Origin: Bacteroidota bacterium | GTDB taxonomy: Bacteria; Bacteroidota; Bacteroidia; JACCXN01 | Direction of reading: 5' to 3' | Assembly (NCBI GenBank): GCA_947462515.1 | Contig: CANHPJ010000094.1 | Coordinates: forward strand, 1-6,926 | Length of the DNA: 6,926 nt | In this document: positions 6,099-6,926 of the stretch, piece after piece | How positions within the stretch are numbered: position 1 is the stretch's first letter | Layout of the letters: every line of letters starts with the position of its first letter | The notes under the pieces: model-generated | The model's input: only the letters and a program-made list of their open reading frames with translations | The model's database searches: none | Told to the model about the DNA's origin: nothing | Program-made: the position numbers and the translations under genes

Positions 6099-6926
6099 AT
6101 GGTTTTTTTATACAAAATAGGTATTTATCTCTATTATTTTATTTTGCTTTTGGCGAGTCGTTTTAATACGAAAGCAAAATTATGGGTTGTCGGCAGAAAT
6201 AATTGGAGATTTAACCTCAAAAAAATCCTCAACGGCCAAACAGGATCAATATGGGTTCATTGCGCTTCTCTGGGCGAGTTTGAGCAAGGCAGACCGATCA
6301 TCGAATCCTTAAAAGTCAAATATCCAAATAAAAAGATTTTACTGACCTTTTTTTCGCCTTCGGGTTTCGAGGTTCGTAAAAATTATCAATTCGCCGATTA
6401 TGTGTTTTATCTTCCCTTAGATACAAAAAGTAATGCCTTTGATTTTATTGATATTGTTAAACCTGATATTGTTTTTTTTGTAAAATATGAGTTTTGGTAT
6501 TTCTTCCTTAAAGAATTAAAAAAGCGTAACGTACCGCTTTTTCTTTTCTCTGCAATATTCAGACAAAATCAACCCTTTTTTAAATGGTATGGTGCCTGGT
6601 GGAAATCTATGCTTTATTGTTATACTCATATTTTTGTCCAAAATTCTGAGTCTTCAAATTTACTTTTGTCTATCGGTATAAAAAATCAATCCCTGGCTGG
6701 AGATACTCGCTTTGATAGGGTATATCAAATTGCCGAAAGTAGCAAGTCAATAAGTATTCCTGAGAAATTTAAAAATAACCATCCTGTTTTAATCGCGGGT
6801 AGCACTTGGCCAAAAGATGAGAACATACTCATTGAATATATTTTGGCCGATAATTCCGATTGGAAATATATAATCGCTCCTCATCAAATTGAGGAAAACA
6901 ATATCAAAAATATATTGTCTAAACTA
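6099..6926 (+). CDS. kdtA: 3-deoxy-D-manno-octulosonic acid (Kdo) transferase, N-terminal part, truncated by the window end
   Basis: An open frame from ATG at 6099 runs off the window after 276 codons, about two thirds of the family's usual 410-430 residues. KdtA/WaaA (GT30) transfers Kdo from CMP-Kdo to the lipid A precursor on the cytoplasmic face of the inner membrane. Residues 4-20 form the N-terminal membrane anchor. HCASLGEFEQGRP (54-66) is the GT30 motif with the predicted catalytic base Glu60 (HASSVGE in E. coli). KYEFW (129-133) answers to the E. coli ETELW motif. GDTRFD (201-206) matches GNLKFD. AGSTWPKDE (233-241) and APHQIE (260-265) open the C-terminal nucleotide-binding domain. 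In-frame TTG at 6093 is a possible but less likely start. It follows the barrel gene after 26 nt. The end of the C-terminal domain is not visible, so intactness is unknown. waaA is the synonym. Confidence 0.94.
   Translation, partial: MVFLYKIGIYLYYFILLLASRFNTKAKLWVVGRNNWRFNLKKILNGQTGSIWVHCASLGEFEQGRPIIESLKVKYPNKKILLTFFSPSGFEVRKNYQFADYVFYLPLDTKSNAFDFIDIVKPDIVFFVKYEFWYFFLKELKKRNVPLFLFSAIFRQNQPFFKWYGAWWKSMLYCYTHIFVQNSESSNLLLSIGIKNQSLAGDTRFDRVYQIAESSKSISIPEKFKNNHPVLIAGSTWPKDENILIEYILADNSDWKYIIAPHQIEENNIKNILSKL

Overview
The window reads as chromosomal DNA from a member of the Bacteroidota. The base composition is AT-rich and starts lack a recognisable Shine-Dalgarno sequence. The best promoter candidate fits the TTG-N20-TAnnTTTG style of that phylum. 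The proteins (a PafA-type phosphatase, an AroQ domain at a protein C-terminus, a kdtA gene behind a small outer-membrane barrel gene) are also typical of it. I cannot name a genus from the sequence.

Left end (1-595): the last 47 codons of a plus-strand chorismate mutase domain, probably the tail of a DAHP synthase/chorismate mutase fusion, converge on a small minus-strand gene for an exported Lys/Asp/His-rich repeat protein. A perfect 16-bp inverted repeat between them is a good bidirectional terminator. Upstream of the small gene, its likely promoter overlaps an AT-rich hairpin just beyond the next minus-strand gene.

Middle (596-5191): four minus-strand genes follow one another in the transcription order aminotransferase (WbpE-like, PLP-dependent), ugd (UDP-glucose dehydrogenase), crcB (fluoride channel), pafA-like alkaline phosphatase. 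Gaps are 101, 3 and 16 nt, so ugd-crcB-pafA are almost certainly one transcript and the aminotransferase may belong to it. The first two make or modify nucleotide sugars for surface polysaccharide or LPS. The channel and phosphatase look like housekeeping passengers, or a phosphate/fluoride stress module.

Right end (5308-6926): divergently from the aminotransferase, a secreted outer-membrane beta-barrel protein of unknown function is followed 26 nt later by kdtA/waaA (Kdo transferase of LPS inner core), which runs off the window. Three of the genes around this divergent promoter region therefore point to envelope glycolipid synthesis, and the barrel may act there too.

No mobile element, CRISPR array, tRNA or rRNA was seen, and no intergenic gap exceeds 130 bases. 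The region looks like an ordinary core-genome envelope locus. The least explained items are the repeat-rich small exported protein, the barrel protein beside kdtA, and the placing of a fluoride channel inside a sugar-nucleotide operon.
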